DNA of 64,000 nt from Diphasiastrum complanatum (taxonomy: Eukaryota; Streptophyta; Lycopodiopsida; Lycopodiales; Lycopodiaceae): assembly GCA_029204225.1 (NCBI GenBank), contig CM055095.1, positions 33,724,590 through 33,788,589 on the forward strand. The letters run 5' to 3'. Positions within the stretch are counted from its first letter, which is position 1. Every line of letters starts with the position of its first letter. The notes under the pieces are model-generated. The model saw only the letters and a list, made by a program, of their open reading frames with translations. It did not search any database and was not told the DNA's origin. The position numbers were made by a program, and so were the translations under genes. Positions 10,491 through 21,265 of the stretch are shown piece by piece.

Positions 10491-12640
10491 AAAATTCGTT
10501 TTCAACAAACCCCGTACGCGCGTTGGGCAGCCCACTCCACGTTTCGCAGAGGCACGGGAGCGGGCGTTACCGCCCCCCTCTCGTGCCGAAATACCAGTCT
10601 CATTTCAACCGTCAAGAAAACGATTCAGGACCGTTACAATGTATTTACCAATGGCGGATACTTCTCCTTTTTCCTCGTAGACCTGCGATGTACAACTATG
10701 CATATCAGTTATCTCACATCAATCAGATGCGCACCTTCTTCAACATTCTGATATGTGGTTTTAATCCTAAATTGATCATGTTATCTTCATCTACAGCATA
10801 GCACTGCTTATTTCGACCCTCCAACAATCTGTTAGGGCAGCGCTCTTCAAGCAGGCAATTAGGGCACAACAACACTCAGAGACATGGCAGATGTCTTCAG
10901 CTCTGGAACAGTCTTTCACAGTTGTCAAAAGCAACTGCTGGCTCTCTATTTTGCAGGCATATGTCAAGTATTTCTCTTTCTTCTCTCAGTGGCAATCCTT
11001 GGTTGGTCCATATCTGCAACTCTACACATGGCAAGCAGCTACATGCTCTCATCATATCAACAGTTACCAACTCTCTCTGAGCACAACCCTCTCTTTGTTT
11101 ATATGTGCTAGAACCTATCATTCTACGTTCATTCCCATTCTATTCCTTTCTTATTTCTGTTCTATCTTGTTTGTAGGAAAGAAAGAGCAGAGACTTCTTG
11201 TTCTCTCCGTGTTCTATGATAGATCTTAGTCTTTCTTTCTTCCTAGCAGAGAAGATGATATTAATTAATCTACTGATATGCAGACATGGCTGCACCATAT
11301 GAATGGAATCAATCCTCTTGTAGTAATCATTGTATTCAATGAATGATGTTGTACATAAAATTGTCGAGTCCAAATCAGGCTGAAGCATGTAACAATCTAT
11401 CTTGTATCTAGTACAATTGTATGTTTGTCTGAGTACAAGAGTGGGATGAGAGAGGATGTGTAATTCCTTGAGTCATTGGCCTTTGTGCTTAACTACTATG
11501 TCCGAACAGAGGACTTATAACATGGGAGCCATACAGAGATAGATGTTGTTTGTGTAATTGATTGAAAGACTGATTCATGCTAGTTCTGATCATGTACAAC
11601 TAGTGTATGGGAGAGGCAAATGGATTGGAACCATCATTGTAATTATCTTAAATCTGATTGATTACTTGTCCTTGTCTCTAGTGGTTCTGGCTGCCTTATC
11701 CAATGTTCGTCGACAGCCAGTTTTTTTCATTTCAACTCTGCCATTCCACTGTATTTCACTGATATATCCTTATTACCATCATAATGATAGAATTATTCTC
11801 TTGTGTGCTCTCTTTGGAGAATGACATCTCTTATACCGTAGCATACAAGAATCAGACAATGGCTTCTCAAGACGCGAACATAAATTACCTACGAAGAATG
11901 GCATATTGGGACCGAGTTTTTCAAATTCAATTCAAGTAGATATGTTGATAATTTAGTCTTGTCGATATTTGCAATGTGATAGTGGACGGACTCACGATTA
12001 AGCACAACTCATGCTAATTAACGATTCAGAATCAAACGCACAAGATTATGAAGGAAGTATAATATGCGGATTGTTTTTGCCTACCATCTCAAGGCATTAC
12101 TAAGAAGGAGAAGAAATCTAAGGAAAAAATTGACATAAATAAGTGATTCGATATGTCAAAAATGGCTTATCAGGATACTAAAGGACATAAACTTTCACAA
12201 CTGAAAGACGTCGGATGGGTAGGATTTCTATAGTGGGCTTGTGATATCATTCTTGGCACGGACAATAATGCAACCATCTCGCCGTCGAATTTCCAATACT
12301 TCACTCAGATTTATGAGGGCGTGCAATTTGATCTAGCAGAGCTTTTTTATCAATTTATGAAGGGAATGAAGAAGCCTATGTTGATTATCAGTGGGGAACC
12401 CACTTGAGTTATTTGGTGCTATATTTAGGTTTGATGACAGACGAAGAAAAGTATAAGACGGAAAAATCTCATGAGCATCCCCTGGACAATATGCAACGAA
12501 AGTCTTATGACGAGGGATGATAATTGGAAAAGCACTTATGTAGTTTTTTGGCAAAGGGTTAGTTTTGCTTCAAAAAAACTACTTTTCGACACTTCTCTGC
12601 AAGTTTATAGAAGGATTTTTCAATACCAACTATAACTCGT
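10491..12640. other. No gene recognised; several short unsupported frames
   Basis: Frames such as 10884-11111 and 10891-11229 have no family signature. The stretch 10880-11560 (CT-rich, TACAAGAGTGGG, repeated short AT runs) looks like LTR-type sequence, but no paired ends or primer-binding site were found. A frame near 12210-12410 reads like degraded retroelement protein without a nameable domain. Confidence 0.35.
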
Positions 12641-12800
12641 TTTAGCCTTGGCGGTCTTGGGAGGAGTCTATCAAAGACAAAATCACTCACCAAAGAAGCT
12701 TGGGCTAAAATTATTTTAATATATTTATTTATAGAAAAGGGCCTTCGACAGTCGTGGGAGGAGCTATCAGAGATAGAGTCGCTTCCCAACGAGGCTAATG
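12640..12800. repeat. Degenerate tandem duplication, about 110-bp unit
   Basis: GGGAGGAGTCTATCAAAGAC (near 12660) recurs as GGGAGGAGCTATCAGAGAT (near 12760). Both are followed by similar TCACTC/TCGCTTCC and CCAA(A/C)GA text and a TTTATAGAAAA run. Several substitutions separate the two units. Confidence 0.65.
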
Positions 12801-12831
12801 ACCCAATTCGTATTTTTTTTTTATAGAAAAA

Positions 12832-13022
12832 TAAACCCTTGTAGATTTCTCTGTGTCCTGGTCTCAACGAGATGGCACTTCAGAGGCCTCTACAAAAGTT
12901 TGTTGTTTTTTTTTTTTTTTGACAACAAACCCTTGCTGATTTCTCTGTGTCCTGGTCTTAGTGAGACTAAGATGGAACTTCAGAGGCCTTTACAAAAGGT
13001 TTGTTGTTTGTGTTTTTTTTTT
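12832..13022. repeat. Tandem duplication, about 110-bp unit, separated by T runs
   Basis: Both units contain TTTCTCTGTGTCCTGGTCT, then CTTCAGAGGCCT and TACAAAAG(G)TTTGTTGTTT, followed by a run of 13 or more T. The first spans about 12836-12920 and the second about 12948-13022. Identity is high except for a small insertion in the second unit. Confidence 0.85.
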
Positions 13023-13129
13023 TTTGAAAGAAGAGACTACGATTAAAAAACAACGAGGGTAACTAGATCGTCAAAAGTTAAGGTTTAAAAAACCTAGCAG
13101 ATAAAAAATGAGATGAAAAAACACAACTC

Positions 13130-13690
13130 CGAAAAAAGCCTCAAAGATAACGTAAAAAGAGGAGGAAAATGAAAAAAATCAAGAGGTGAGAAGAAGAGAA
13201 GGAATGGTATACTTAGGAACATAGTTTGGGATGCCACTTCCCTGGAGTGTGACAGTGAGGGAAAGGAAAAGGGAGCGGAGTTGTAGGCAAGGGCAGGAGA
13301 GGGTAGGCAGTGGGAGATGAAGGGGGAGCGAGAGATGAAGGGGGAGGCAGCGAGGAGGAAGGCAGCGAGGAGCAGCAGGTAGGAGCAGCGAAGGCGAAGG
13401 AGCAGCGAACAGAGGGGAAGAGAGAGGGAGCGAAGGAGCAAGAAGAGAGTGAGCAGGACGAGCCGGGAGGGTGCGAGAAGAGGGAGGGGGTAGGAAAGGA
13501 GCAAAGGAGAAGGGGGAGGGAGAGCAGTAGGGAAGAGAGGTGGAGCGAGCAGGGAAGGGAGGTGGAGCGAGTGAGAGGTGGCGAGGAGGAAGGCAGGGCA
13601 ACGAGGGAAGAGAGGGAGTGGAGTAGCGAAGAGAGAGAGAAGGGGGAGAGGAAAGGGGAGGGAAGAGAGAGATTTGGGTTTTTTTTTTTG
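13130..13690. repeat. 560-bp purine-rich strand (GA/GGA)
   Basis: The plus strand is almost entirely A and G, with irregular GGA, GAG, AGG and GCGA words. It is imperfect, unlike the pure (GA)n tracts elsewhere. Long frames on both strands (Ser/Leu/Pro-rich on the minus strand, Glu/Arg-rich on the plus strand) are composition artefacts. Confidence 0.9.
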
Positions 13691-13949
13691 AAAGAAAAAA
13701 AGAAGGTTGATGGATCACAAAAATAATGAACTACGGAAACTTTAATCAAAATTAACTACACAATACATAGCTTACTATGTAAAAAACAAAACTAATCCTT
13801 TGAGGGCTTGGGTTTTTTTGTAATGGAAATGAAAGATTCTGGAGAATGGGAAAAAGAGGAGGTGAGGGGGAGGAAGCAGAAAAGAGTCGAGAGAGGAGTG
13901 AAGAAATAGAGAGTTTGAAAGACAGCTATGCGGTGAGCAACGTTGGCTC

Positions 13950-13967
13950 TCCCCAACAACGGCGCCA
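13950..13967 (-). other. Gypsy-type primer-binding site, reverse orientation
   Basis: The reverse complement reads TGGCGCCGTTGTTGGGGA, which fits the plant gypsy consensus site (probably tRNA-Asp). No clear LTR is visible to its right, where a copia zinc-knuckle frame lies, so it is probably a rearranged remnant. Confidence 0.6.
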
Positions 13968-13974
13968 ATTGTAG

Positions 13975-14190
13975 TCATTGTTGTTTGCTCTTTTCTCAGC
14001 CATCCTCGAAGACTCTGGCTTCTCTACATACGATGAATTGTTAGAGGTCTCCTTTCTACTTTGTGTCTTTTTATTCCTTGGATTTTGATAGCAATCCATG
14101 GTTGCATGGCCTTTCTTATGAGAATGTATGCACTCAATCTTTGGATTCAACCACCATGTATCAACTCTTATGTCCGTTCGTGCCTGCATC
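13975..14190 (-). pseudogene. Retroelement gag zinc-knuckle fragment
   Basis: On the minus strand the frame has DTWWLNPKIECIHSHKKGHA followed by TMDCYQNP. This is a degraded CX2CX4HX4C nucleic-acid-binding knuckle (the second Cys is replaced by His) followed by a Lys/Asn-rich tail. It adjoins the gypsy primer-binding site. It is a short fragment in a junk context and cannot be assigned confidently to copia or gypsy. Confidence 0.45.
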
Positions 14191-15985
14191 TAAAATAGGA
14201 TTTTTTGTCACCATCTTGTGGTTTATGCCTTTTCTTGAACTTTGAGATCCGAAAAATTCAATGAAGCAAGATAGCATTTCAAGCAAAGGAAGAGAAGCAT
14301 ATATGAATGTGTTGTAGTAGATACAACATGAAAGATGCCCCTCTTTGCCATGTAAGGTGAGCCATAAAGACTTGGCCATGCATCTTGAAGATCTTCTTGA
14401 AATTATATGAAGAAGAAACTCCTCCTCACACCTTGGCCCCATCATAACTTGAATACTTTCAAAAAAGATAACTTGTGATGCTTCTTGGGAAGCCTTGATC
14501 TCAGCCACTTCCAAGATTGAATCTTCTTGCAACATGACATCTCTATTCACAATCACTTTTGAAATAGAGAGTATAAAGACACTAAAGGCCTCCTTGATGG
14601 ATGAGTATCCAATGATGATCCATGAGCTTGGATCATCCTTCCTTCTTGTTTCCTAGGGAATATGTGCAAAGCAAGCACTATCAAGTTTAGGCTTCATCTT
14701 GAATAAAACTTCATATTGTGCTATTCCTTCAAGAGCTCCAATACTCCTCAAAGCTTTGATCTTCAATGAGAATTTCTTCTCAACATATGCTTTGAATAAT
14801 AAGGAATAATCATACACCATAATACTTGAAGAGAGAAGATATGTGCATCTTGTGTGATCATCCTCCTTTGAAATATTGGACATATAAGAAACATCAAGAG
14901 AGTTTGCACTCTCACTTGGATCCAATTTGTAGATGCCTTCAAATCTTGATCCATATGCAAGGATCTCACCATCCTTCTTGATCACACAATTGTCAATATT
15001 GAAATTGACATCAAAGCTACTATCAAGAAGTTGGCCATTACTTAAGATGTTCTTTGTAAGCTTTGGGACAAAAAGAACATTGTTGAGAAAGAGATCTTAA
15101 GAAGATGCAAGCTTCAAGGGAATAATCCCTACTCCTTCAATATTGCACTCATGCTTACCTGCAATGTATATGGTCTTCTTGACTCCATCATAAGGCATAA
15201 TAGATGAAAAAAATGTGCTTGGAGCCACACATATGTGAAGATGCTCCACTATCAATATACCATGAGTCATCCTTGTTGAAGGTGGAAGAGGAGAAGTTTG
15301 ATGCCATAAGAGAGCCTTCTCCATCACTTGCAATATAATCTTCTTTCTTATTGGTGATGTTGGCTTGATTGAGTTGATTCTTCTTCTTGAAGCAATTGGT
15401 GGCATAATGGCCTTTCTTGCCACAATAAAAGCACTTGATCTTCTTCTTCTTGAGATTTGAATTAGAAGCATGAGAGGTATCCTCCTCCTCTCCATCTTGG
15501 TCTTTAGCTTTGTCATTGTTGCTTCTTACTCCTCTTTTTGTGCTTGGCAAATAGAACTTTGCCATCATCATGATTGAGTGATAGCGTGTCCATCCTCAAG
15601 AGTTTGTACTCTTGTCTTGATTCTTCAGAAATAAGCATACTTTGAAGGGCCTCCAAACTTGGTAGCTCCTCCTTAATGGCATAGGATTGGACAAGGTTGT
15701 CATATTCATCTCTCAAGCCATTGAGAATGACTTGGACTAATTCACTTTGATTGATTGAGTCACCAATACATGCAAGCTCCCTATGAATATCCTTGCTCTC
15801 AAAACATAATTAGATGCACTCTCATCACTCTTTTGACTACTTTGGAAGATTTGATTTCTAAGAGTGAGGAGCCTAGAGGTGTTCTTAGCCTCATAGATGG
15901 ACTTGAGACAATCCCAAGCTTTCTTGGATGTAGAACAATCACCAATCTCCCTCAATTTGCTCACTAGAGAACAATTCTATGAAAT
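14191..15985 (-). pseudogene. Cop-E: copia gag, protease and deleted integrase relic (related to Cop-A)
   Basis: Reading from 15985 down, the gag gives KKAWDCLKSIYEAKNTSRLL and SASNYVLRA. The zinc knuckle is CFYCGKKGHYATNC and the protease active site is WYIDSGASSHMC, with DSG intact. Next is pre-integrase (GSRFEGIYKLDP). The integrase lacks its zinc-finger part and much of its catalytic core: YLLSSSIMVYDYSLLFKAYV and KIKALRS run straight into YEVLFKMKPKLDSACFAHIP. The end has VNRDVMLQED. Wording matches Cop-A ([12 protein letters not shown]), so they are one family; this copy keeps the gag that Cop-A lost. Several frameshifts and stops are present and no reverse transcriptase follows. Confidence 0.85.
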
Positions 15986-16650
15986 GTTTTAAAAGTAACT
16001 TGCTTCATTTGCTATTTTTTGTAGCCTAGATGCTAATAGAATAGGAAGTGTTAGTATTGGTTTTGTATGTCCACTATACGATGTGAAACTCTCATAAAGC
16101 AAAAATTTGAGTAGGACCATGCTCATTGAGTAGCTCCTTCCATTTTTTCTTCTTTTATTTTTTTTTTGAAAAGGGGAAAGGAGGGGGGGATATGAAGTAA
16201 GAAATAAGACATTTTTTTTATCCATATGCATAGCAAAAAGCATTTGATGTTCAATGTGGCATCTTCTAGTCAAAAGTAATTTGAGTACAAACGGTATTGG
16301 TTTTCTTTAATGCTTTAACTATACCATCATATTTAAGATCATAGAGAGTTTATCAAGATCAAAAATATGTTTTTGAAGGGGTTATGTATTACTAGAGAGG
16401 AAAAAGGGCCATCAAATAGATAAACTTTTAATAATCTTAACATAAGTAGAATCTTGGAAATTTTTATTATGGCATATCTCATGTTTTACTTCTTGGAATT
16501 GTCTTCAATCGATTAGTTTACTATGGTGTTGTTGCACTATATTTTGACACTAATTCATAGTGCCCATATATCTAATATCCATAGTGCTAAGATCTTTTGA
16601 GTTTTTTAGAAAAGATTCTGAGAAATAATGCAAAATATAACTTGATTAAG
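15986..16650. other. No gene recognised
   Basis: AT-rich DNA with short homopolymer runs (T run at about 16155, G run at about 16180). No coding motif or LTR terminus was recognised. Confidence 0.4.
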
Positions 16651-16659
16651 TCCAATTTT

Positions 16660-17335
16660 ATTTACATGATATCTCTCCACATGTTTGGGGCCTATTCCCA
16701 TGTGTGAAGCATAGGCATAAGTTAGCTCGTACATAATTTTAAGAGCCATTAAGACAAGAAGTCAAGTTTTTCAAGCTAGAAGCAAACTTCCTAGATTCTA
16801 GCTTTTTGCAAGAGGTACAATTTAAATTGGATGGCCATATATTTGTTGAGACTTTAGGAGGAGCCAAAGGACAAGTGAATGTACTGTATCACACATGTGA
16901 GATAGGTCAAATCAGTCCAAGCCTCAAGATTTTTGTATATACTCCAATTTGAAGCTCATTTGGTAAGAACAATTTGAAGAGATCTTGAGGATTTTACATC
17001 AAGCTTTTGTATCTCTCCCTTTGCATGCATTTTCGTGGATCCAATGTTTTGTGTGAGAACTTTTCTCTCTAGTCATTGTCTATACAATAGACTGCGTTTC
17101 ACACATGTGAAGATTATTTTATTATTTACACTTTGCTTTAGATTGCTCTTGCTTACATATCAAGATACGATCAGTTCTAGCTTGCATTCGGTTGTGAACA
17201 AGAATATTTTTGGGTGAAGATGATTCTAAGATTTTTGATCAAGATCTTTTGTAGAGTTTTTTAATCTGTTCAAATCTAGTTTCTTGAGGTTCACAAAAAA
17301 ATTTGTAGAATCATTTCACAAGTGTGTACTTTGCG
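16660..17335 (+). mobile_element. Cop-F 5' LTR-like sequence (boundaries uncertain)
   Basis: It contains CCACATGTTTGGGGCCTATTC then CCATGTGTGAAG, the same paired motif seen in LTRs at 577 and 41065. It also has TTGTATATACTCCAA, TTTCACACATGTGAAG and TTGCTCTTGCTTACATATCA, which recur at 18655-19080. A gag start codon follows at 17354. The usual TGGTATCAGAGC primer-binding site is absent, so the LTR/leader junction is deleted. Confidence 0.6.
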
Positions 17336-17353
17336 TGCAAGTTCTTCATCATA

Positions 17354-18050
17354 ATGGCGTCAATAGGAGACTACCTATTGGAGGCAAGTAAAAGATTCAA
17401 GAGCTATTCTTTTGGTAAAAGAGGGGATTTGGCAAATGGGTACTTCAAAAGGAAGGAGACACAAGGCAAGCAAGCGAATCAAGTTCAAGAAGGTGGTAAT
17501 AGTGACCTTGAGGAGTCAATTATGGTATCCAATTTTTCTTCAACGGTCTTCAAAGGTGTTGATGAGACTTGGTGGATAGATAGAATGCCTACCTCCCACA
17601 TGACAAGTCACAAAGAGTATTTCTCTCAACTCTTACCTTTTTTTGAGTCTAATCAATTCATTCTTGATGAAAATGGTTGTGAATTCAAGATTGAGGGAGA
17701 GGGGTAAAGTCCATATGTGTCGGATCTACCAAGAAAGCCAAGATTGAAGGTGTTCTTTATGCTCCTAGCATAACAAGGAATTTGTTGAGTGTTGGGAAGC
17801 TTTTGGATAAAGGCTTCTTTGTTAGTCTATATGTTGGAGATTCTTGCTTGATCATGAAGAGTGATAAAATCATTGCAACAGGGATCAAGTTTGTAAGGCT
17901 GTTCAGAACTAATGCTTTTGTAAAAGCTAATAATGCTGGATTGATGTCCGAGGAGGAGATAGCGCAATTGGAGTCAAGTCAGAAGTTGGATATTTTCAAT
18001 CTTTCCATCATGGATGCTATGTGCAAGGAGTAGTCTAGTCTTGATATTCC
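17354..18050 (+). pseudogene. Cop-F: shrunken copia gag, protease and pre-integrase
   Basis: The frame starts MASIGDYLLEASKRF, a copia gag beginning, then skips almost all of gag to reach a Lys-rich knuckle remnant, EESIMVSNFSSTVF and WWIDRMPTSHMTSHKEYF. The last is the protease site with the catalytic DSG changed to DRM. A stop follows at about 17704. A second frame, 17782-18033, gives LSVGKLLDKGFFVSL (pre-integrase). About 700 bp represents what should be more than 2 kb. Integrase, reverse transcriptase and RNase H are all absent. Confidence 0.75.
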
Positions 18051-18150
18051 TAAATGTTTGACAAAAAGTGGTGATCTAAGTGGAGTCAAGTTAGGAGTTG
18101 GATCTTTTCAATCTTTCCATTATGGATGTTATGTGCAAGGAGTAGAATTA
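17971..18150 (+). repeat. About 60-bp direct duplication
   Basis: GGAGTCAAGT(C/T)AG(A)AGTTGGAT followed by TTTTCAATCTTTCCAT, ATGGATG and TATGTGCAAGGAGTAG occurs at about 17971-18034 and again at about 18090-18150, with a few substitutions. Confidence 0.85.
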
Positions 18151-18402
18151 GAACAAAATTTAGTTTGAAAAGGGCCCTATATGGATCCCCATGTAGGCTG
18201 TCTGAGTTAACAACTCGAGAAGCCAAGTATAATAAACTAATAAAAAAATTAAACCATTAATGTGAAAAAAAAAGATATAATGAGGAGTGTAAGAGAAGTC
18301 CTGAAAAAATCAAAATTTATGAGGGGGGATGGTGCAAATTGTTTTACAATCAATAGTATATAGATTACCAAATATAAATAAACTTATAGATAAGTTATAG
18401 TT

Positions 18403-18406
<4 letters not shown>

Positions 18407-18498
<92 letters not shown>

Positions 18499-18510
18499 GG
18501 GGGGGGGGGG
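18407..18510. repeat. (GA)n microsatellite followed by G run
   Basis: About 89 bp of uninterrupted GA (18407-18495) is followed by a run of about 15 bases that is mostly G. C runs occur at about 18551-18559 and 18587-18606. Arg-Glu and Leu-Ser frames here are artefacts. Confidence 0.98.
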
Positions 18511-18639
18511 TGCTGTCTCGATGGGGGCGCCGCACCTCAAAGGGGGCATGCCCCCCCCCACCTCCCCTCTTTATGTCAACCATATAACCCCCCCCCCCCC
18601 CCCCCCTTCCCCCTCTTTTCTCTTATTTCAATGTTTAAA

Positions 18640-19160
18640 CTTGATCTGCCTCCTTTTTGTATATACTGCAAATTGGAGCTCATTTGGACGTGAATAATCA
18701 AGAGGAATTGAGTGAAATTTGCGTCAAGCTTGCGTCTCTCTCTATTTACATGCAATTTATGTGATCTAATGCATCAATTAATGTTAGTACTTTGTGATCA
18801 GGTCTTTGTCCATATGGTAGGCTTAATTTCACACGTGTGAAGCCCATTTGATCATAAATCACTTGGATATTAGATTGTTCTTGCTTGTTTTCAAGGTAGC
18901 ATCAATTCTAGCTTGCATTTGATGATAGAATCCTTGATGACAACTATCCAATCTCTTTTGTGGGGTTGATTGAATCCATTTCAAGTCCTTTTTTTCATAA
19001 ATTCAACATGAAGCGTCTTTGATCACTTACATTTTGCTTTAGATTGCTCTTGCTTACATATCAAGATAGGATCAAGTCTAGCTTGCATTTGGTGATAGAA
19101 TTGTTGATAGTAAGTCAACCAATCACTGTCGTGGAATGAATGAATCCATTTATGGTCCTA
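18640..19160 (+). mobile_element. Cop-F 3' LTR-like sequence with duplicated tail
   Basis: It repeats the 16920-17240 sequence: TTGTATATACTGCAAATTGGAG, CACACGTGTGAAGCCC and TTCTAGCTTGCATT. The tail (TTAGATTG(T/C)TCTTGCTT...CTAGCTTGCATTTG(G/A)TGATAGAAT) appears twice, at about 18865-18935 and 19035-19105, so the LTR end is internally duplicated. No polypurine tract is visible before it; the GA array occupies that place. Confidence 0.6.
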
Positions 19161-19825
19161 ATTATATTTTATCTCACAAAGGATTTTTTTATTTTAGCTC
19201 ATAAAAAATTTACTATAATTTTATGAACACATTTTGACTTCATCTCAAATATTTTGCATCAGGATTCCATATTATTTGTATACATTGCAGTAGTGGCCTT
19301 TGTTGCATCTTATCTTGGTAAGTTTAATAACTGCTCTTCTTTTTCAAATAAAAATAAATATCTTCAAGTTATGCGGTCTAGTAGAATGGTGATTGGATAA
19401 ATAGACAGTATTTATGACATTCTTGTCTAGAATTGTTCGTATGCAAATATGTTTTAGAAGTGGATAACTAATAAGATGTGATGGAATTAAGTTTATGGGG
19501 TGGAACATGCATGTTGCAATTTGTCTATCACTTTTCACATGCTCAAGCACAACATGTAATTAGTATCAAGATATTGAAATGAGACATATCACTTTAAAAC
19601 ATTTAGTCCTATTAATACTTTAAATAGGTCATCGGATTCAATAAAATTTCTATAATTTTATCTTACTAATGCAAACAATCAGGAGATATACATGTGGTAT
19701 TTTATTACAAATGAATTGTGGATAAAGGTGTGCATTGAAGATATTCCACAAGCTAATTGGAAAATAGACTACCCATTAAAGTTAGTTAAGATTATAATGG
19801 CTCAAAGCATTAGATTTTTCCCAAA
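19161..19825. other. No gene recognised
   Basis: AT-rich sequence. The frame at 19692-19919 runs into the MITE and has no domain. Part of this stretch may be the beginning of the Gyp-G LTR that continues after the MITE, but I could not place its start. Confidence 0.35.
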
Positions 19826-20184
19826 CATTAGAGGAAGTTTGAGCTCAAAAAGGGCCGCATATGTATTCGTGCCAAGATCTCTTTTGCATTTTGTCACCAA
19901 TATCTTTGAATTGCTATAGCTTTTTAGTAGTAGCTCAAAAGTATAACATGTAATATATCATTGGAAAGCGCTTGACGATTTTTGTCGCATTCTGATATGG
20001 CAATCAAAAGCTATGCCATTTTTAGTGTAGACTCAAATGTGACTCAAAGAAGTAACGTTATGTTAAAGCCACTATGTCAAGAAACTATTGGGCCACATGT
20101 GCAAAATAAGTAAATAAAAGTGAATAAAATATGAAAAAAGAATCTTGACAAAAGGCCCTTTTTGTGTTTAAACTTCCTCTAATG
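19826..20184. mobile_element. MITE copy 2 with terminal inverted repeats (359 bp)
   Basis: The left end is CATTAGAGGAAGTTTGAGC then TCAAAAAGGGCC. The right end is GGCCCTTTTTGTGTTTAAAC then TTCCTCTAATG. The termini are inverted copies over about 31 bp with a handful of mismatches. The interior has ATTGGAAAGCGCTTGACGA, shared with the copies at 4661 and 36118. There is no coding capacity. No convincing target duplication was found. Confidence 0.85.
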
Positions 20185-20498
20185 TTAAAAATAACTGAGA
20201 GCCTAAATAACCCAAGAAAAGCCAAGATCCAAGAGTCTTCACCCATCAAAACCCTAAAAGACTGAAGAAGAGTGTCAAGCACCACATCTCCAAACTGCGC
20301 CTTTCCACCATTAGATCTCATGCCAAGATTGACCCCCTTGGTAGGCTTAGTTCCCATTTAGATCCGTAGTTTAACCCCCTCCCCATTGAATCGAAGCCCG
20401 TACTACACGATGACTCACCTGGTTGGAGATCCAAACCCTGACTTTGCTCTCTTGATCATGATGATTAAGGAGGCACGGAAAGGGTCCAACATTTTTTT
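20185..20498 (+). mobile_element. Gyp-G gypsy 5' LTR, 3' part
   Basis: It matches the reverse complement of 31196-31500: CCCCTCC(C/T)(C/T)ATTG(A/G)ATCGAA(G/A)CCCG and GGAGGCA(C/T)GGAAA(G/C)GGTC. It ends just before the primer-binding site at 20499. The MITE at 19826 abuts or interrupts it, and its left end is not resolved. Confidence 0.6.
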
Positions 20499-20512
20499 GG
20501 CACCATTGTCGA
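20495..20512 (+). other. Gyp-G primer-binding site
   Basis: TGGCACCATTGTCGAGGA lies a few bases after the LTR end. It is a two-to-three-mismatch version of the plant gypsy site TGGCGCCGTTGCCGGGGA, complementary to a tRNA 3' end (probably tRNA-Asp). The exact start is within a few bases. Confidence 0.7.
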
Positions 20513-20584
20513 GGAGACGGTGCTAAGCTACTATTAGATGGCATTTATTTTGTCTTTTGCTTGAATTTTTCTTGCAATTTGATA

Positions 20585-21265
20585 GGCTTATTACTCGCCA
20601 TCAGGGTTTTTTCATGTCTTTTGTTGTTTTCTTTGCTTGCCACTTTTTCAGTGAGTTGGACAGAGTCCAGGCTCTGTTCAGAGAGCTCTGCAAGTTATAA
20701 TTTATAACTCGCCAATAGTACATTTACTCGCCCTATCACCTATTACTCGCCAGAGAGCTTTTTGGCCACCTTTTTCAAGCCAAAATTACTCGCCATCAGA
20801 GCAGAGTGAATAGCAGCCCCCAGATCTATCATTTTGGTGATCGACGAGTTATCAGACTATTACTCGCCTATTCAAATTTCCCACCATTTTTTTATTCACT
20901 CACCTATTACTCGCCATTAGAGCATTGGCCTATAAACACACAGATCATTGGCCAGTTATTATTCGCCAATAGTGATTTATAACTCGCCATTTGAGTTTTT
21001 TCACTTTCTGTTCATCAACTTAACTCGCCATCAGAACTGAGGTGTGTACTCTTACTGATGTATCTTCTGAAAGACCAGGAAGTTATAATTCATTACTTGC
21101 CACCAGAGCCATTTCTTGCCAGTTATTACTCGCCATTAGTTTCTCATTATTCGCCATCTTCACAGATTGTTCTGATCATTATTTTTAGCAAGTGGATAGC
21201 TCGACGAGTTATAATCCTATTACTCGCACCTGCTATTACTCGCCCAATATACCTTGCCATCAGAA
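20585..21265 (+). repeat. Dispersed TTACTCGCC motif array in Gyp-G leader
   Basis: About 15 to 17 copies of (A/T)TACTCGCC or a close variant (AACTCGCC, TATTCGCC, ACTTGCC) lie irregularly in about 680 bp. Many are followed by ATCAGA, ATTAG or AATAG. Two CGACGAGTTAT words on the same strand carry the reverse core. No long frame exists. Confidence 0.85.

Noticed and set aside
10208-10751. Proline- and glycine-rich frames on both strands near 10.3 kb
   Set aside because: Open in several frames at once because of a GC-rich short repeat; no start, splice or domain evidence.
10884-11229. Overlapping 75-aa and 112-aa frames as a membrane protein gene
   Set aside because: Two competing frames, no recognised family, CT-rich LTR-like surroundings.
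13094-13749. Three overlapping 136-179 aa Ser/Leu/Pro frames on the minus strand and a Glu/Arg frame on the plus strand
   Set aside because: All derive from a purine-rich strand that lacks stop codons by composition; no domain and no homology pattern.
18401-18697. Arg-Glu repeat proteins (also at 61012-61332 and 62916-63100) and Leu-Ser repeat proteins on the other strand
   Set aside because: They are translations of (GA)n/(CT)n microsatellites, with no codon structure beyond the dinucleotide repeat.
20585-21265. CRISPR-like array in the ACTCGCC-rich leader
   Set aside because: Repeats are 9 bp, irregularly spaced and degenerate, and the context is a plant gypsy leader.
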